A DNA stretch of 64,000 nt from Rhizobium sp. 32-5/1 (lineage in GTDB: Bacteria > Pseudomonadota > Alphaproteobacteria > Rhizobiales > Rhizobiaceae), in NCBI RefSeq assembly GCF_029537235.1, contig NZ_CP120638.1, forward strand, positions 3,288,501-3,352,500, written 5' to 3'. Position 1 is the first letter of the stretch. Each line of letters opens with the position of its first letter. The notes beneath the pieces were generated by a model. That model did no database searches and had not been told where the DNA came from. It saw nothing but the letters and a program-made list of their open reading frames with translations. A program made the translations under genes and the position numbers. Of the stretch, positions 8,520 through 18,027 are shown piece by piece.

Positions 8520-9683
8520 TCAGGCGGCCAGCCGCGTTTCGGTCAGCTTGACCCAATAGGAGATGCCGTGCGGAATTGCCTCGTCGTTGAAGTCGTAATT
8601 GGGGTTGTGCAGGCCGGCCGTGTCGCCATTGCCCATGAAGATGAAGGCGCCCGGACGCGACAGAAGCATATAGGAAAAATCCTCTCCGCCCATCATCGGG
8701 TCGATATCCGAAATGACCTTCGTTTCGCCGGCGATGCTGGCCGCAGCTTCTATCGCATGGGCCGTCTCGGCACGGTGGTTGACCGTGACCGGGTAGTTGC
8801 GGCCGTACCAGACCTGCACGGTGGCCCCGAAGGCAGCCGCGATGTTCTGCGCGATTTCGCGGATGCGCGTCTCGGCCATGTCGCGCACGTCGGCGCGCAG
8901 CGTGCGCACGGTGCCGGCGAGAACGGCCTGTTCCGGGATGACGTTGTGGGCAAAGCCGGCGTTGAATTTGGTGACGGAGACGACTACGGACGCCAGCGGG
9001 TCGGCCGTGCGCGAGGGGATGGTCTGCAATGCGCCGACAAGCTGGGCCCCGATGACGATCGGGTCGATGGTCTTGTGCGGTTGCGCCGCATGGCCGCCGC
9101 GCCCCTGGAGGGTGATGGTGAACTCATCGGTCGAGGCCATGATCGGGCCGACGCGCGTACCGAATTCCCCGATCGGCATGCCCGGCATGTTGTGCATGCC
9201 ATAGACTTCCTCGATGGCGAAACGCTCCATCATGCCGTCCTTGACCATTTCGTTGCCGCCACCGCCGCCTTCTTCTGCCGGCTGGAAGATGACCGCGACC
9301 GCGCCGTTGAAGTTTCGGGTCTCAGCGAGATACTTGGCGGCGCCTAAGAGCATGGCGGTATGGCCGTCATGGCCGCAGGCGTGCATCTTGCCAGGCGTCG
9401 TCGAGGCCCATGGCACGCCACTGGTTTCGGTCATCGGCAGCGCGTCCATATCGGCGCGAAGGCCGATGGTGCGGCCCTCGCCAAGGTTGCCGCGGATCAG
9501 GCCGACGACCCCGGTGCGTCCAAGGCCGGTCACGATTTCGTCAACGCCGAACTCGCGCAGTTTCATTTCGACGAAGGCTGCCGTATTTTCGACCGCGAAC
9601 ATCAGTTCGGGTCTGGTGTGCAGATGGCGGCGCCATTCGGCGACTTCGCTCTGGAGTTCGGCGGCTCTGTTCAAAATGGGCAT
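8520..9683 (-). CDS. M20D amidohydrolase (hippurate hydrolase/IAA-amino acid hydrolase type)
   Basis: This 387-aa metallopeptidase-fold amidohydrolase has metal-binding motifs HACGHDGHTAML (about residue 100) and AEEGGGG, a dimerisation insert (GRGGHAAQPH), and a C-terminal GGEDFSYML motif. The family removes acyl groups from N-acyl amino acids in the cytoplasm. The substrate cannot be told; the downstream Lrp gene suggests amino-acid metabolism. The length is normal for the family. Confidence 0.93.
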   Translation of the reverse strand: MPILNRAAELQSEVAEWRRHLHTRPELMFAVENTAAFVEMKLREFGVDEIVTGLGRTGVVGLIRGNLGEGRTIGLRADMDALPMTETSGVPWASTTPGKMHACGHDGHTAMLLGAAKYLAETRNFNGAVAVIFQPAEEGGGGGNEMVKDGMMERFAIEEVYGMHNMPGMPIGEFGTRVGPIMASTDEFTITLQGRGGHAAQPHKTIDPIVIGAQLVGALQTIPSRTADPLASVVVSVTKFNAGFAHNVIPEQAVLAGTVRTLRADVRDMAETRIREIAQNIAAAFGATVQVWYGRNYPVTVNHRAETAHAIEAAASIAGETKVISDIDPMMGGEDFSYMLLSRPGAFIFMGNGDTAGLHNPNYDFNDEAIPHGISYWVKLTETRLAA

Positions 9684-9830
9684 GATGCGTTCCTGTTAAT
9701 CCGCTACGGTCAGAGGTGTACAGCGTGATTTTGCCATCGGCGTGGATAGAATGGCCTTTGCCATCACCCTGCCATATAAGGTAAATAGCCGAACGATACG
9801 AGGCAATTCCCGAAATTTGAAGGTTGGATT

Positions 9831-10946
9831 GTGGTGATAGGACAAATCTGGACGGATGGTAAGCTCAAGGGACTGGGCGCTCTGGCCGGCGCCTGCGCGT
9901 CGCTTCTGGTGGCGATCGTGCCGGCCGCCGCCAATCCGCGCCTTGTGGTGGACGTCAATTCGCTCAAGGTGATGGAGCACGAGGATATTTTCCAGAAGTG
10001 GTATCCTGCATCGCTGACCAAGATGATGACTGCCTATACCACGTTTCGTGCCATCAAGTCCGGCCGGCTGACACTCGATTCGCCTGTGGTGATGACCAAG
10101 AATGCGGCGGCGGAACCGGCAAGCAAGATGTATTTCAAGCCCGGCCAGGCGCTCACCCTCGACAGCGCCTTGAAGATCCTGCTCGTCAAGTCGGCAAACG
10201 ACGTGGCGGTGGCGATCGGCGAAACGGTGGCTGGATCTGAAGCGGCCTTCATCGAGCAGATGAATGCAGAAGCGCGGCGGATCGGCATGACCTCCTCGCA
10301 TTTCATCAATCCCCACGGTCTTCCCGGTGCCGGCCAGTACACGACGGCGCGCGACCTCGCCGTTCTGGCCATCACGCTGAAGCGCGAGTTTCCGCAATAT
10401 GCCGGCTATTTCGCGCTTGAAGGGTTTACCACCGGCAAGAAGAATTTCCCGAACTACAACATGCTGATCGGTCGCTTCGACGGCGCCGACGGCATGAAGA
10501 CCGGCTTTATCTGTGCCTCGGGTTTCAATCAGGTCTCCTCCGCCACGCGCAATGGCCGCAGCGTCGTCTCCGTCGTTCTCGGTGCAGACAGCCTGGGCGG
10601 CCGTGCCGACGAATCGGCTCGCCTGCTGCAACTTGGCCTGACCAGCAGCGGCGCCGGCAAGCCCGGTCTTGGCAAGATCGCGCCCTATGGCGCAACACGC
10701 GACAGCGTTACCGACATCAGCAAGCAGATCTGCTCCAAGGCGGCCGCCAAGATCCGCAGCGAAGGTCGCGACGAGGTCGGTCGCCAGAAGCTTTTGTCGC
10801 CGTTCATTCACGAAATCAACCGGCCGCTGAAGCTGGTCTATGCCGGGCTTATTCCGGGTACCGAGACGAAAGGTGCTCAAGGGGCCACAGCGGGTAAGGG
10901 CGAGGTTGCCAATGTGCCGATCCCGATACCGCGTCCGGCCTATTGA
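9831..10946 (+). CDS. D-alanyl-D-alanine carboxypeptidase (PBP5/6 type)
   Basis: This 371-aa exported serine DD-carboxypeptidase has a signal peptide (residues 1-34, ending PAAA), SxxK motif SLTK at 61-64, SxN motif SAN at 122-124 and KTG at 224-226. It trims the terminal D-Ala from peptidoglycan pentapeptides in the periplasm. The start is GTG with GAAGG about 7 bp upstream. The C-terminal 100 residues are Ala/Gly/Lys-rich and less conserved. The metallochaperone gene follows after 44 bp, so they may be co-transcribed. Confidence 0.93.
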   Translation: MVIGQIWTDGKLKGLGALAGACASLLVAIVPAAANPRLVVDVNSLKVMEHEDIFQKWYPASLTKMMTAYTTFRAIKSGRLTLDSPVVMTKNAAAEPASKMYFKPGQALTLDSALKILLVKSANDVAVAIGETVAGSEAAFIEQMNAEARRIGMTSSHFINPHGLPGAGQYTTARDLAVLAITLKREFPQYAGYFALEGFTTGKKNFPNYNMLIGRFDGADGMKTGFICASGFNQVSSATRNGRSVVSVVLGADSLGGRADESARLLQLGLTSSGAGKPGLGKIAPYGATRDSVTDISKQICSKAAAKIRSEGRDEVGRQKLLSPFIHEINRPLKLVYAGLIPGTETKGAQGATAGKGEVANVPIPIPRPAY

Positions 10947-10990
10947 CCGGTCCTCGTCCTTAACCGGCCATCACTTTATCGGATAACATC

Positions 10991-12142
10991 ATGAGCCTGA
11001 CATCATCGGCCGTTCCGGTCTCGATCCTCACCGGATTTCTCGGTGCGGGCAAGACGACGCTGCTCAACCGGCTCCTGAAGGACCCCGATCTCACCGATAC
11101 GGCCGTGATCATCAACGAGTTCGGCGACGTATCGATTGATCATCTTTTGGTGGAAGCATCCAGCGACGGCGTGATCGAATTGTCCGATGGATGCCTCTGC
11201 TGCACGGTGCGGGGCGAACTGGTAGATACGCTGGCCGACCTCATGGACCGGATGCAGACCGGAAAGATCAAGCCGCTGAAGCGCGTTGTCATCGAAACGA
11301 CCGGCCTTGCCGATCCGGCACCCGTTTTGCAATCCGTGATGGGTAACCCGGTGATTGCGCAGAGCTACCGGCTGGATGGCGTGGTGACCGTGGTCGATGC
11401 GGTCAACGGATTGGCGACGCTTGGCAATCACGAGGAAGCGGTCAAGCAGGTGGCTGTCGCCGACCGGCTGGTGATCAGCAAATCCACGCTTGCTTCGCCG
11501 GAAGCGCTGGAAAGCCTGAAAGCGCGGTTGCGGAAACTCAATCCGCGCGCCGAAATGATCGATGGCGATCTTCCCGAAGCGGGCAAGGCCGAACTGTTTC
11601 ACTGTGGGCTCTACGATCCCGCAACCAAGATCGCCGATGTCGGGCGCTGGCTGCAGGACGAGACCGTGGCCGAACATGCGCATCATGGGCATCACCATGG
11701 ACATGATCACGATCATTGCGACCACGACCATGATCACCATCACCATCATGATGCAAGCCGGCATGGCGCCGATATCCGCTCCTTTTCGATCGTCCATGAC
11801 CGGCCGATCGACCCGATGGCGCTGGACATGTTCATCGACCTGTTGCGGTCGGCCCATGGCGAAAAGCTGCTGCGTATGAAGGCCGTCGTTTCGATGTCGG
11901 ACAATCCGGACCGGCCGCTGATCCTTCATGGCGTGCAGAGCGTCTTCCATGCGCCGCAGAGGCTGGCCGCATGGCCGGATCCTGCCGATCGCCGCACCCG
12001 CATGGTGCTGATCACCAACGACCTGCCGGAAGCCTTCTTGCGCGATCTGTTCGACGCCTTCACCGGTCGTCCGCGCATCGACCGCCCCGACGCCACGGCC
12101 CTGTTCGACAATCCGCTTGCTGTGCCGGGTCTGAAGATCTGA
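10991..12142 (+). CDS. COG0523/CobW-family GTPase metallochaperone
   Basis: This 383-aa protein has Walker A GFLGAGKTT (15-23), the CxCC metal motif CLCC (68-71), a Walker B region (VIETTGLADP) and a His/Asp-rich loop at about 230-258. A C-terminal CobW_C domain follows. The usual NKxD guanine motif is replaced by SKST. Family members insert or allocate metals such as zinc, using GTP. The neighbours give no cobalamin context, so a general zinc/cobalt chaperone is more likely than true CobW. Confidence 0.88.
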   Translation: MSLTSSAVPVSILTGFLGAGKTTLLNRLLKDPDLTDTAVIINEFGDVSIDHLLVEASSDGVIELSDGCLCCTVRGELVDTLADLMDRMQTGKIKPLKRVVIETTGLADPAPVLQSVMGNPVIAQSYRLDGVVTVVDAVNGLATLGNHEEAVKQVAVADRLVISKSTLASPEALESLKARLRKLNPRAEMIDGDLPEAGKAELFHCGLYDPATKIADVGRWLQDETVAEHAHHGHHHGHDHDHCDHDHDHHHHHDASRHGADIRSFSIVHDRPIDPMALDMFIDLLRSAHGEKLLRMKAVVSMSDNPDRPLILHGVQSVFHAPQRLAAWPDPADRRTRMVLITNDLPEAFLRDLFDAFTGRPRIDRPDATALFDNPLAVPGLKI

Positions 12143-12164
12143 GTTTTTTGCTGTGCCTTAAAAC

Positions 12165-12920
12165 TCAGACGATCGAATGATCGACGATCACGATCGCCTT
12201 TCCAAGCGAACAGGCCTCGACCCGCGCCTCGACGCGGTAAACGTCGCGTAGCATGGCGGCGGTGACGACTTCGCTGGTCGGGCCGCTTGCGGCCATCGCG
12301 CCATTGGCAATGACAATCGTATTTTCGCAATAGCGCAGCGCATGATTGAGATCGTGCAGGGCAATCAGAACGGACATGCCGGTTTTGGCCGCGAGCGACT
12401 TCATGAAGCTCAAGACCTCGATCTGCCTGAACAGGTCGAGCGCCGAGGTTGGCTCGTCCATCAAAAGCACTTCCGGCTTGCGGATGAGCGCCTGGGCGAT
12501 CGAAACCAGTTGCCGTTGTCCCCCGGAAAGTTCTCCCAGCCCGCGAAAGGCAAGATCCTCGATGCGCAAGGCCTGCAGCGTCTGATCGATCTCGTGCAGT
12601 TCGCTGTCGCTGACCCGCCAGCTGGAGCCCTGTTTCGAGGCCAGAAGCACGGATTCGTAAACCGTCAGCACGGCATTGGCGCCGGTGTCCTGCGGCATGT
12701 AGCAGATCGTCTCCGGACCCTTCAGCGTATCGGAAAGGACCACCGTGCCGGGGCCGGAAGACAGGCCGGCAATGCGCTTGAACAGCGTGGATTTTCCGGC
12801 CGCATTGGGGCCGATGACCGCCGTCATGCCGCCGCCGGTCATCATGTCGGTATTCACATCGGAAAGAACCGTATGCTTGCCATATTTTGCACCGACGCCA
12901 TTGAGGGTGAGGGCTACCAT
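12165..12920 (-). CDS. iron-siderophore/cobalamin-type ABC transporter ATPase
   Basis: This 251-aa ATPase of the FecE/BtuD class has Walker A GPNAAGKST (about 37-45), signature ELSGGQRQL and Walker B VLLMDEPT followed by the H-loop ALHDLNHAL. It energises import through the adjacent FecCD permease. Its start overlaps the permease stop by 7 bp. It is the last gene of a binding protein-permease-ATPase operon and converges with the metallochaperone gene. Confidence 0.93.
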   Translation of the reverse strand: MVALTLNGVGAKYGKHTVLSDVNTDMMTGGGMTAVIGPNAAGKSTLFKRIAGLSSGPGTVVLSDTLKGPETICYMPQDTGANAVLTVYESVLLASKQGSSWRVSDSELHEIDQTLQALRIEDLAFRGLGELSGGQRQLVSIAQALIRKPEVLLMDEPTSALDLFRQIEVLSFMKSLAAKTGMSVLIALHDLNHALRYCENTIVIANGAMAASGPTSEVVTAAMLRDVYRVEARVEACSLGKAIVIVDHSIV

Positions 12921-13981
12921 GACCGCCTCCTGTTGGTGAAGATCAGCACGAAGAAGAAGGGGACGCCGACAAGCGCGGTGATGACGCCGATGGGCAGGAT
13001 CGCACCGGGGATGAGGACTTTGGAAACGACTGAGGTCGCCGACAGCAACAGGGCGCCGCAGAGGACTGATGCCGGAAGAAAGAACCGCTGATCCTCGCCG
13101 ACAAGCATGCGGGCGATGTGGGGACCAACGAGACCGATGAAGCCTATGGTTCCGACGAAGGAGACGGGGATGGCAGCAAGCAGGCTGACGGTTAGCATGG
13201 TCTGCAGCCGCAGCCGGCGGACATTGATGCCGAGGCTCGCGGCCTTGTCCTCACCCAGCCGCAGCGCCGTCAGCGCCCAGGCCTGACGGGCAAACAGCGG
13301 TATGGCGAAGACGAGGACGGCACCGGTGATCCACACCTTCGGCCAGGTCGCCTTGGTGAGGCTGCCCATGGTCCAGAAGACGACCGCGGCCAGCGCCTGT
13401 TCCGATGCCAGATATTCGAGCAGCGACAGCAGCGCATTGAAGGTGAAGACCAGCGCGATGCCGAGCAGCACGATGGTTTCGACCGTGACGCCGCGCATGG
13501 TCGATGCGAAATGGATGAAGAGAGCCGCCGCCATCGCCATCAGGAAGGCGTTGATCGGGATCATGAACTGCACGGCGCCCGGAAACAGCGCCACGCCGCT
13601 GACAAGGCCGAGTGCGGCACCAAAGCCTGCCGCAGCCGAGATGCCGAGCGTGAAGGGGCTCGCCAGGGGATTGGCAAGGATCGTCTGCATCTGTGCGCCG
13701 GCAAGCGAAAGCGAGGCACCGACGGTAATCGCCATCAGCGCGATCGGCATGCGGATATCCCAGATGACGACCCTCAACTGGTCGCCGACCGATTCGGCAT
13801 GGAACAGCGACGACAACACTTCCCGCAGGGTGTAGTTCGCCGGGCCGAGCGCCATGTCGATCGACAGGCTGAGACACAGAGCGACGAGCATGATGCAAAG
13901 CATGACAATCCGTCGAAAGGCCAGGGCGCGGTATTGACCGCGCCCCGACGTCGTCTCAAGGGTTTCAGTGGCGACGGCCAT
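12914..13981 (-). CDS. FecCD-family ABC transporter permease
   Basis: This 355-aa inner-membrane permease has about ten membrane segments and FecCD hallmarks: ANPLASPFTLGISAAAGFGA near residue 107 and the coupling-helix region GFIGLVGPHIARMLVGEDQR near 290. It forms the channel of an iron-chelate or cobalamin importer. It is located 3 bp downstream of the binding-protein gene. Confidence 0.93.
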   Translation of the reverse strand: MAVATETLETTSGRGQYRALAFRRIVMLCIMLVALCLSLSIDMALGPANYTLREVLSSLFHAESVGDQLRVVIWDIRMPIALMAITVGASLSLAGAQMQTILANPLASPFTLGISAAAGFGAALGLVSGVALFPGAVQFMIPINAFLMAMAAALFIHFASTMRGVTVETIVLLGIALVFTFNALLSLLEYLASEQALAAVVFWTMGSLTKATWPKVWITGAVLVFAIPLFARQAWALTALRLGEDKAASLGINVRRLRLQTMLTVSLLAAIPVSFVGTIGFIGLVGPHIARMLVGEDQRFFLPASVLCGALLLSATSVVSKVLIPGAILPIGVITALVGVPFFFVLIFTNRRRSW

Positions 13982-13984
13982 CGA

Positions 13985-15118
13985 TTATTCGCCCTTCAAC
14001 GAGACGAAATAACCGGGCTTGTAGTCGAGCGGCAGGAAGCGCGCATGCAGTTCCTTGAAGGTCGCCTCGGGGTCTAGATCTCTAAAGAGTTCCGGGTGCA
14101 ACCATTTGGCGATCTCCTGGATCGCGACGAACTGATAGGGGTTGTTGTAGAACTGGTGCCAGATGGCGTGGACGTTGCCATCCTTCACAGCCTTGACGCC
14201 GGTAAAGGCTGGACGCTTCGTTAGGTTCTCAAGCTTGCGGTGCGCTTCCTTGACGTCTGCGCCATAGCCGACGCCGACCCAATCGCCGCCGGGAACATAA
14301 CCCTGCCAGTTGCCGCCGGTGATGATGACCTGATCCGGGTTGGCCGCGATGATCTGCTCCGGATTAACCGCGCCGAAGGTGCCGGGGATGATATCCTTGG
14401 CCATATTGATGCCGCCGGCAATCTCGACCATCTTGCCGAAATTCTCGTCGCCGAAGGACATGCAGCAATCGTCGGAATAGCCGCCGGCACGCTCGACGAA
14501 GACAACCGGTCGGGCCGGCTGCTGCTTGGCGAGCACGTCGGTCACCTTGGCAATGCTGTCGGCGCGGAACTTGATAAAGTCTTCGGCCTTGGCTTCCTGG
14601 CCGAGCAGCTTGCCCATGATCCGCATGCTGGCTTCGGTATTTTCCATCGGCTTTTCGCGGAAGTCGATATAGACCAGCGGGATGCCGACCTTGCCGAGCT
14701 TCTCGATATAGCCGGCTTCTTCCGTCGCTGTCTTGGCATCGAGGTTCATGACGATCACGTCGGGCTTGAGCGCCACGGCCTGCTCGACATCGAATGTGCC
14801 GTCCTTCATGCCGCCGAAGGTGGGCAGCTTGGCAATATCGGGATATTTCGCGAGATAGGCGGCGTAGCTCTCCGGATCGGCCTTCGGCAGGTCATCCCGC
14901 CAGCCGACAACGCGCTTGAAGGGCTCATCCCGGTCAAGGGCGGCCACGAAATAGATCTGCCGTCCTTCGCCCAGAATGACATGTTCGACCGGCACGCTGA
15001 CCTCGACGTCGCGCCCTGTCACATCCTTGATGATTACCTTTTCCCCAGCCAAGGCTGTCCCGGAAAAAAGCGCGCAGAAACCCGCAGCGACCAGGGTCGC
15101 TTTGCGAAATACAGTCAT
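13985..15118 (-). CDS. periplasmic substrate-binding protein of iron-type ABC importer
   Basis: This 377-aa exported protein has a signal peptide ending ALA-G (about residue 24) and a FecB/BtuF-type binding fold, with PTFGGMKDGTFDVEQAVALK and NPEQIIAANPDQVIITGG segments. It captures the ligand, probably an Fe(III) chelate, for the FecCD/FecE pair downstream. The ATG at 15118 follows GGAG; the longer upstream frame has no signal-peptide logic. The upstream region has a palindrome overlapping a likely promoter. Confidence 0.9.
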   Translation of the reverse strand: MTVFRKATLVAAGFCALFSGTALAGEKVIIKDVTGRDVEVSVPVEHVILGEGRQIYFVAALDRDEPFKRVVGWRDDLPKADPESYAAYLAKYPDIAKLPTFGGMKDGTFDVEQAVALKPDVIVMNLDAKTATEEAGYIEKLGKVGIPLVYIDFREKPMENTEASMRIMGKLLGQEAKAEDFIKFRADSIAKVTDVLAKQQPARPVVFVERAGGYSDDCCMSFGDENFGKMVEIAGGINMAKDIIPGTFGAVNPEQIIAANPDQVIITGGNWQGYVPGGDWVGVGYGADVKEAHRKLENLTKRPAFTGVKAVKDGNVHAIWHQFYNNPYQFVAIQEIAKWLHPELFRDLDPEATFKELHARFLPLDYKPGYFVSLKGE

Positions 15119-15149
15119 GATTTTGAACTCCGTCTCGAAAACTGAGCGG

Positions 15150-15195
15150 TTTCTAAATTTCTTGATGTTGACAGTCAAGTTTTATCTTTTAGAAA
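15150..15195 (-). promoter_or_regulatory. candidate promoter/operator of the ABC importer
   Basis: Toward the importer, TTGACT and TAGAAA are spaced by 17 bp, a plausible sigma-70 promoter. The -35 region lies in the perfect palindrome TTGACAGTCAA (15168-15178), and outward-facing TTTCTAAA/TTTAGAAA arms flank it. TTTAGAA/TTCTAAA half sites resemble Irr-type iron boxes of rhizobia, but the spacing is not classical. Confidence 0.35.
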
Positions 15196-15248
15196 GCCTC
15201 TACACTGAGGCTGAACAAATCTGCGCTACAATCTGCAAGGCATTTCCC

Positions 15249-16063
15249 ATGAGCGACGTTTCCAACATTACGAATTACGATCTACGCGACGAGATCAAGG
15301 CCTATTGGTCCGAGCGGGCTGCGACGTTTGACCTGTCGCCCGGCCACGAGATTTTTCCGAGGAGGAGCGTGCCGCCTGGCATCGCTTGTTCACCCAGCAT
15401 CTGGGCAAGGGCGATGGGCGGGCGGCGCTTGATCTTGCCAGCGGCACCGGGGTTGTTTCGCATTTGATGGACGATCTGGGCTTCAGGGTGACCGGCCTCG
15501 ACTGGTCGGAGACGATGCTGGCGCTGGCGAGGGCCAAGGCCAAATCACGGGGACGCACTATCTCCTTCCGCATGGGTGACGCGGAAAACACCATGGAGCC
15601 AGACGATCACTACGATGTCGTCGTCAATCGCCATCTCGTCTGGACGCTGGTCAATCCGGCCGGCGCCTTTGCGGAATGGTTTCGCGTGTTGAAGCCCGGT
15701 GGCACCCTGCTGATAATCGATGGCGATTTCGTCAACTCGACGCTTCGCGAGCGCATTCTGTCAAAACTGGCGGGATGGGGGCAGCGGCTGGGTTGGCTGA
15801 AATCCGATGCCGTCAGCAATTCCCCGGAGATGATGGCGATCCACCGCAGCATTCTCTCCCGCGTTTATTTCCGGGACGGTGCCCGTGCCGACGCGGTTGC
15901 CGATTTGCTGATGCGCTCGGGATTTGCGGACATCTCCATCGATACCCGATTCGGAGATATTCACCGGACGCAGGCCAGGAACTGGAATGTGCTGAAGAGC
16001 ATGGTGCGAAAGTCGCAGCACCGATACGCCATTCGCGCGGTGAAGCCGGAGAATGCCGTTTAG
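15249..16063 (+). pseudogene. class I SAM-dependent methyltransferase, frameshifted in a T run at 15352-15356
   Basis: The N-terminal 35 codons (MSDVSNITNYDLRDEIKAYW...) run into a wrong frame after the T5 run at 15352-15356. Adding one T restores FSEEERAAWHRLFTQHLG and joins the downstream frame. The methyltransferase core follows: motif I LDLASGTGVVSHL, then DYDVVVNRHLVWTL and LKPGGTLLIIDG. The intact protein would be about 271 aa. It diverges from the ABC importer, where some genomes keep siderophore-linked methyltransferases; the substrate is unknown. Confidence 0.85.
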
Positions 16064-16121
16064 CGCGATCGCTAAAGAGCGGTTGTGATTGTGCATGTGC
16101 CCCATTCAAGGCGACAGGCCT

Positions 16122-16358
16122 CTATCGCATTTTTCTGATCAGAAACCTGTGCCCGCCGGCGATCGTTTCGGATCGCTCCATCGCGTGGCCGTCCTCATGG
16201 CAGAAATGCGGAATATCGATGACGGCCAGCGGGTCCGTGGTTTCGACGGCAATGAGGCTTCCGGTGGCGAGCGACTGCATGCGCTTGCGCGTTTTCAAAA
16301 CCGGCAGCGGGCATTTTAGCCCCTTGAGATCATAGATCGCAACGATCGTCTCGGGCAT
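16122..16358 (-). CDS. TusA/SirA-like sulfur carrier family protein
   Basis: This 78-aa protein has the TusA fold hallmark Cys16-Pro17 in LKGLKCPLPVLK. TusA-type proteins carry persulfide sulfur, for example for tRNA thiolation or molybdopterin. The ATG overlaps the stop codon of the L,D-transpeptidase gene (TGATG), so it is translated from the same mRNA despite unrelated function. Which sulfur pathway it serves cannot be told. Confidence 0.85.
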   Translation of the reverse strand: MPETIVAIYDLKGLKCPLPVLKTRKRMQSLATGSLIAVETTDPLAVIDIPHFCHEDGHAMERSETIAGGHRFLIRKMR

Positions 16359-17821
16359 CAATTGCCCCAGATCTTCCAGAATGGTTTTTTCTTCGGCTGC
16401 TGCTCGGTCGCTGCCTGCTCGAGCGGCGGCGTCCCTGTCCCTTCGCCGTTTTCGGCCGTCGCAACGGTTGTGGTATTCGCCGGTGTCTGGGCCGTTACGG
16501 GCTTGGCTTCGGCCTTGTTCTTTTCGACGGGCTTCTCGACTGCACCTGCGGTCGATGCGGCATCTGCCGGTGCGGCGTCAATTGGGACCTGCGTCGCGGC
16601 TTGCGGGTCGTCAGCAGTCTTTCGCGAGAACAGGCTGCCGAAGAAGCCTTTCTTTGCGGGCGCCTGATCGATCGCGGCCTGCTCGACGGGGCGTGCGATC
16701 GGGTTTTCCTGCGGCACGGGAATATTCTTGCCGTTGCGCGTCGTCTTTTCGAGTTCGGCCTTCTGAAGTTCGATTGCTTTCTTGGCCTCTTCCAGCTCGG
16801 CGCGGCGGGCCATCTGCTTTTCGAGATCGGCGACCTTCATCAGCTTGCCGGCGTCGAGCGAGGAACCGGTCGGCGCATAGGCGAGTTCCTTGCCGACGCG
16901 CTGCTTGGCAACGATCGCCTTGCGCTCGGCCTCTGTCGGCTCGTACCAGACCATGCCCTCATATTTGGACATCGCCTTGGCGTAGTCGGCATCGTATTTC
17001 TTGTTGTAGGCGGCAAGGGCAGACTGCATGGCCGCCGGGGTCGACATCGCCGGGCACTGCCCGGTTGGCGAAAACTTGCCGTCTGTCTGCTGGTTGAAGA
17101 CATATTTCTTCTCGCAGACATTGACTTCCGGCGGGCGCTTGGAGATTTCGAACTGGTCGTAGCCAGGCTTCAGCATGTTCCAGAATTCGATATGCGGGCT
17201 GTTGCGATGGCGGGCCATGTTTTCGGCGGTCATGCGGAAGGGCAGCGATTGCAACTGAATGGTCTGCTGGCCGCCCTTGTAGGCGTCGCGGGCAAGCGCG
17301 AATATTTCCAGCATCTGCTCGTCGGTCATCGAATAGCAGCCGGAAGATGAGCAGGCGCCGTGGATCATCAGGTTGGAGCCATGCCGACCGTTGGCCTGAT
17401 CGTAGCGGTTGGGGTAGCCGGTGTTGATGGCCAGATAATAGCTGGAATTGGGGTTCATCTGGCCGGGAGAAAGCGGATAGAAGCCTTCCGGCGCCTGCCG
17501 GTCGCCCTCTTTCAGCTTCGGGCCAAGCTTGCCCGACCAGGCGCAGATCTTGTACTGGCGCAGCATCTCGAAGCGGTTGGCGCTGTTGGCCTTCCAGACC
17601 TCCAATGCGCCTTCTTCTTTGAAGATGCGCAACATGATCGGCGAGGTCTTGGCCATACTCATGGCCTGCATCTTCTGCACGATCTTTCCGGAGAGCTGAT
17701 AATTAGTCTTACTTGAGACCTTAGAAAGGTCGACATCCACCGTGTCCAGCGCTTCATTGGCTGTGCAGCCTGCAAGGCTTGCAGCCAGGATGGAAACGGC
17801 GAAGAGATGTGTCAGGCGCAT
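16358..17821 (-). CDS. lipoprotein L,D-transpeptidase (YkuD domain)
   Basis: This 487-aa protein starts with a lipoprotein signal (lipobox LAGC, Cys19). The YkuD catalytic motif is IHGACSSSGCYSM, with His154 and nucleophile Cys162. After the catalytic domain come a helical region (about 290-360) and a Pro/Ala/Thr-rich linker ending with KKKPFWKIWGN. The family cross-links or anchors proteins to peptidoglycan in the periplasm. The start at 17821 was chosen for the signal sequence. Confidence 0.88.
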   Translation of the reverse strand: MRLTHLFAVSILAASLAGCTANEALDTVDVDLSKVSSKTNYQLSGKIVQKMQAMSMAKTSPIMLRIFKEEGALEVWKANSANRFEMLRQYKICAWSGKLGPKLKEGDRQAPEGFYPLSPGQMNPNSSYYLAINTGYPNRYDQANGRHGSNLMIHGACSSSGCYSMTDEQMLEIFALARDAYKGGQQTIQLQSLPFRMTAENMARHRNSPHIEFWNMLKPGYDQFEISKRPPEVNVCEKKYVFNQQTDGKFSPTGQCPAMSTPAAMQSALAAYNKKYDADYAKAMSKYEGMVWYEPTEAERKAIVAKQRVGKELAYAPTGSSLDAGKLMKVADLEKQMARRAELEEAKKAIELQKAELEKTTRNGKNIPVPQENPIARPVEQAAIDQAPAKKGFFGSLFSRKTADDPQAATQVPIDAAPADAASTAGAVEKPVEKNKAEAKPVTAQTPANTTTVATAENGEGTGTPPLEQAATEQQPKKKPFWKIWGN

Positions 17822-18027
17822 CAGCAAAGGCCCATCAAGCAGAACAATCGAATGCGGCGTGTGCCCGCAAAGGGGAGACCGGGGAATCAATACCCTGTTT
17901 ATACTTCACAAAATGTTACCTTGCAGCCCAGCCTTACCCCAAACAGTTCCAGAGCGCAGGAATATGGCCAAGGTTTGGCCATAGTTGAATTTCGTGGGAT
18001 AAGCGTCCGCAACAGGCCTCGAAATGC

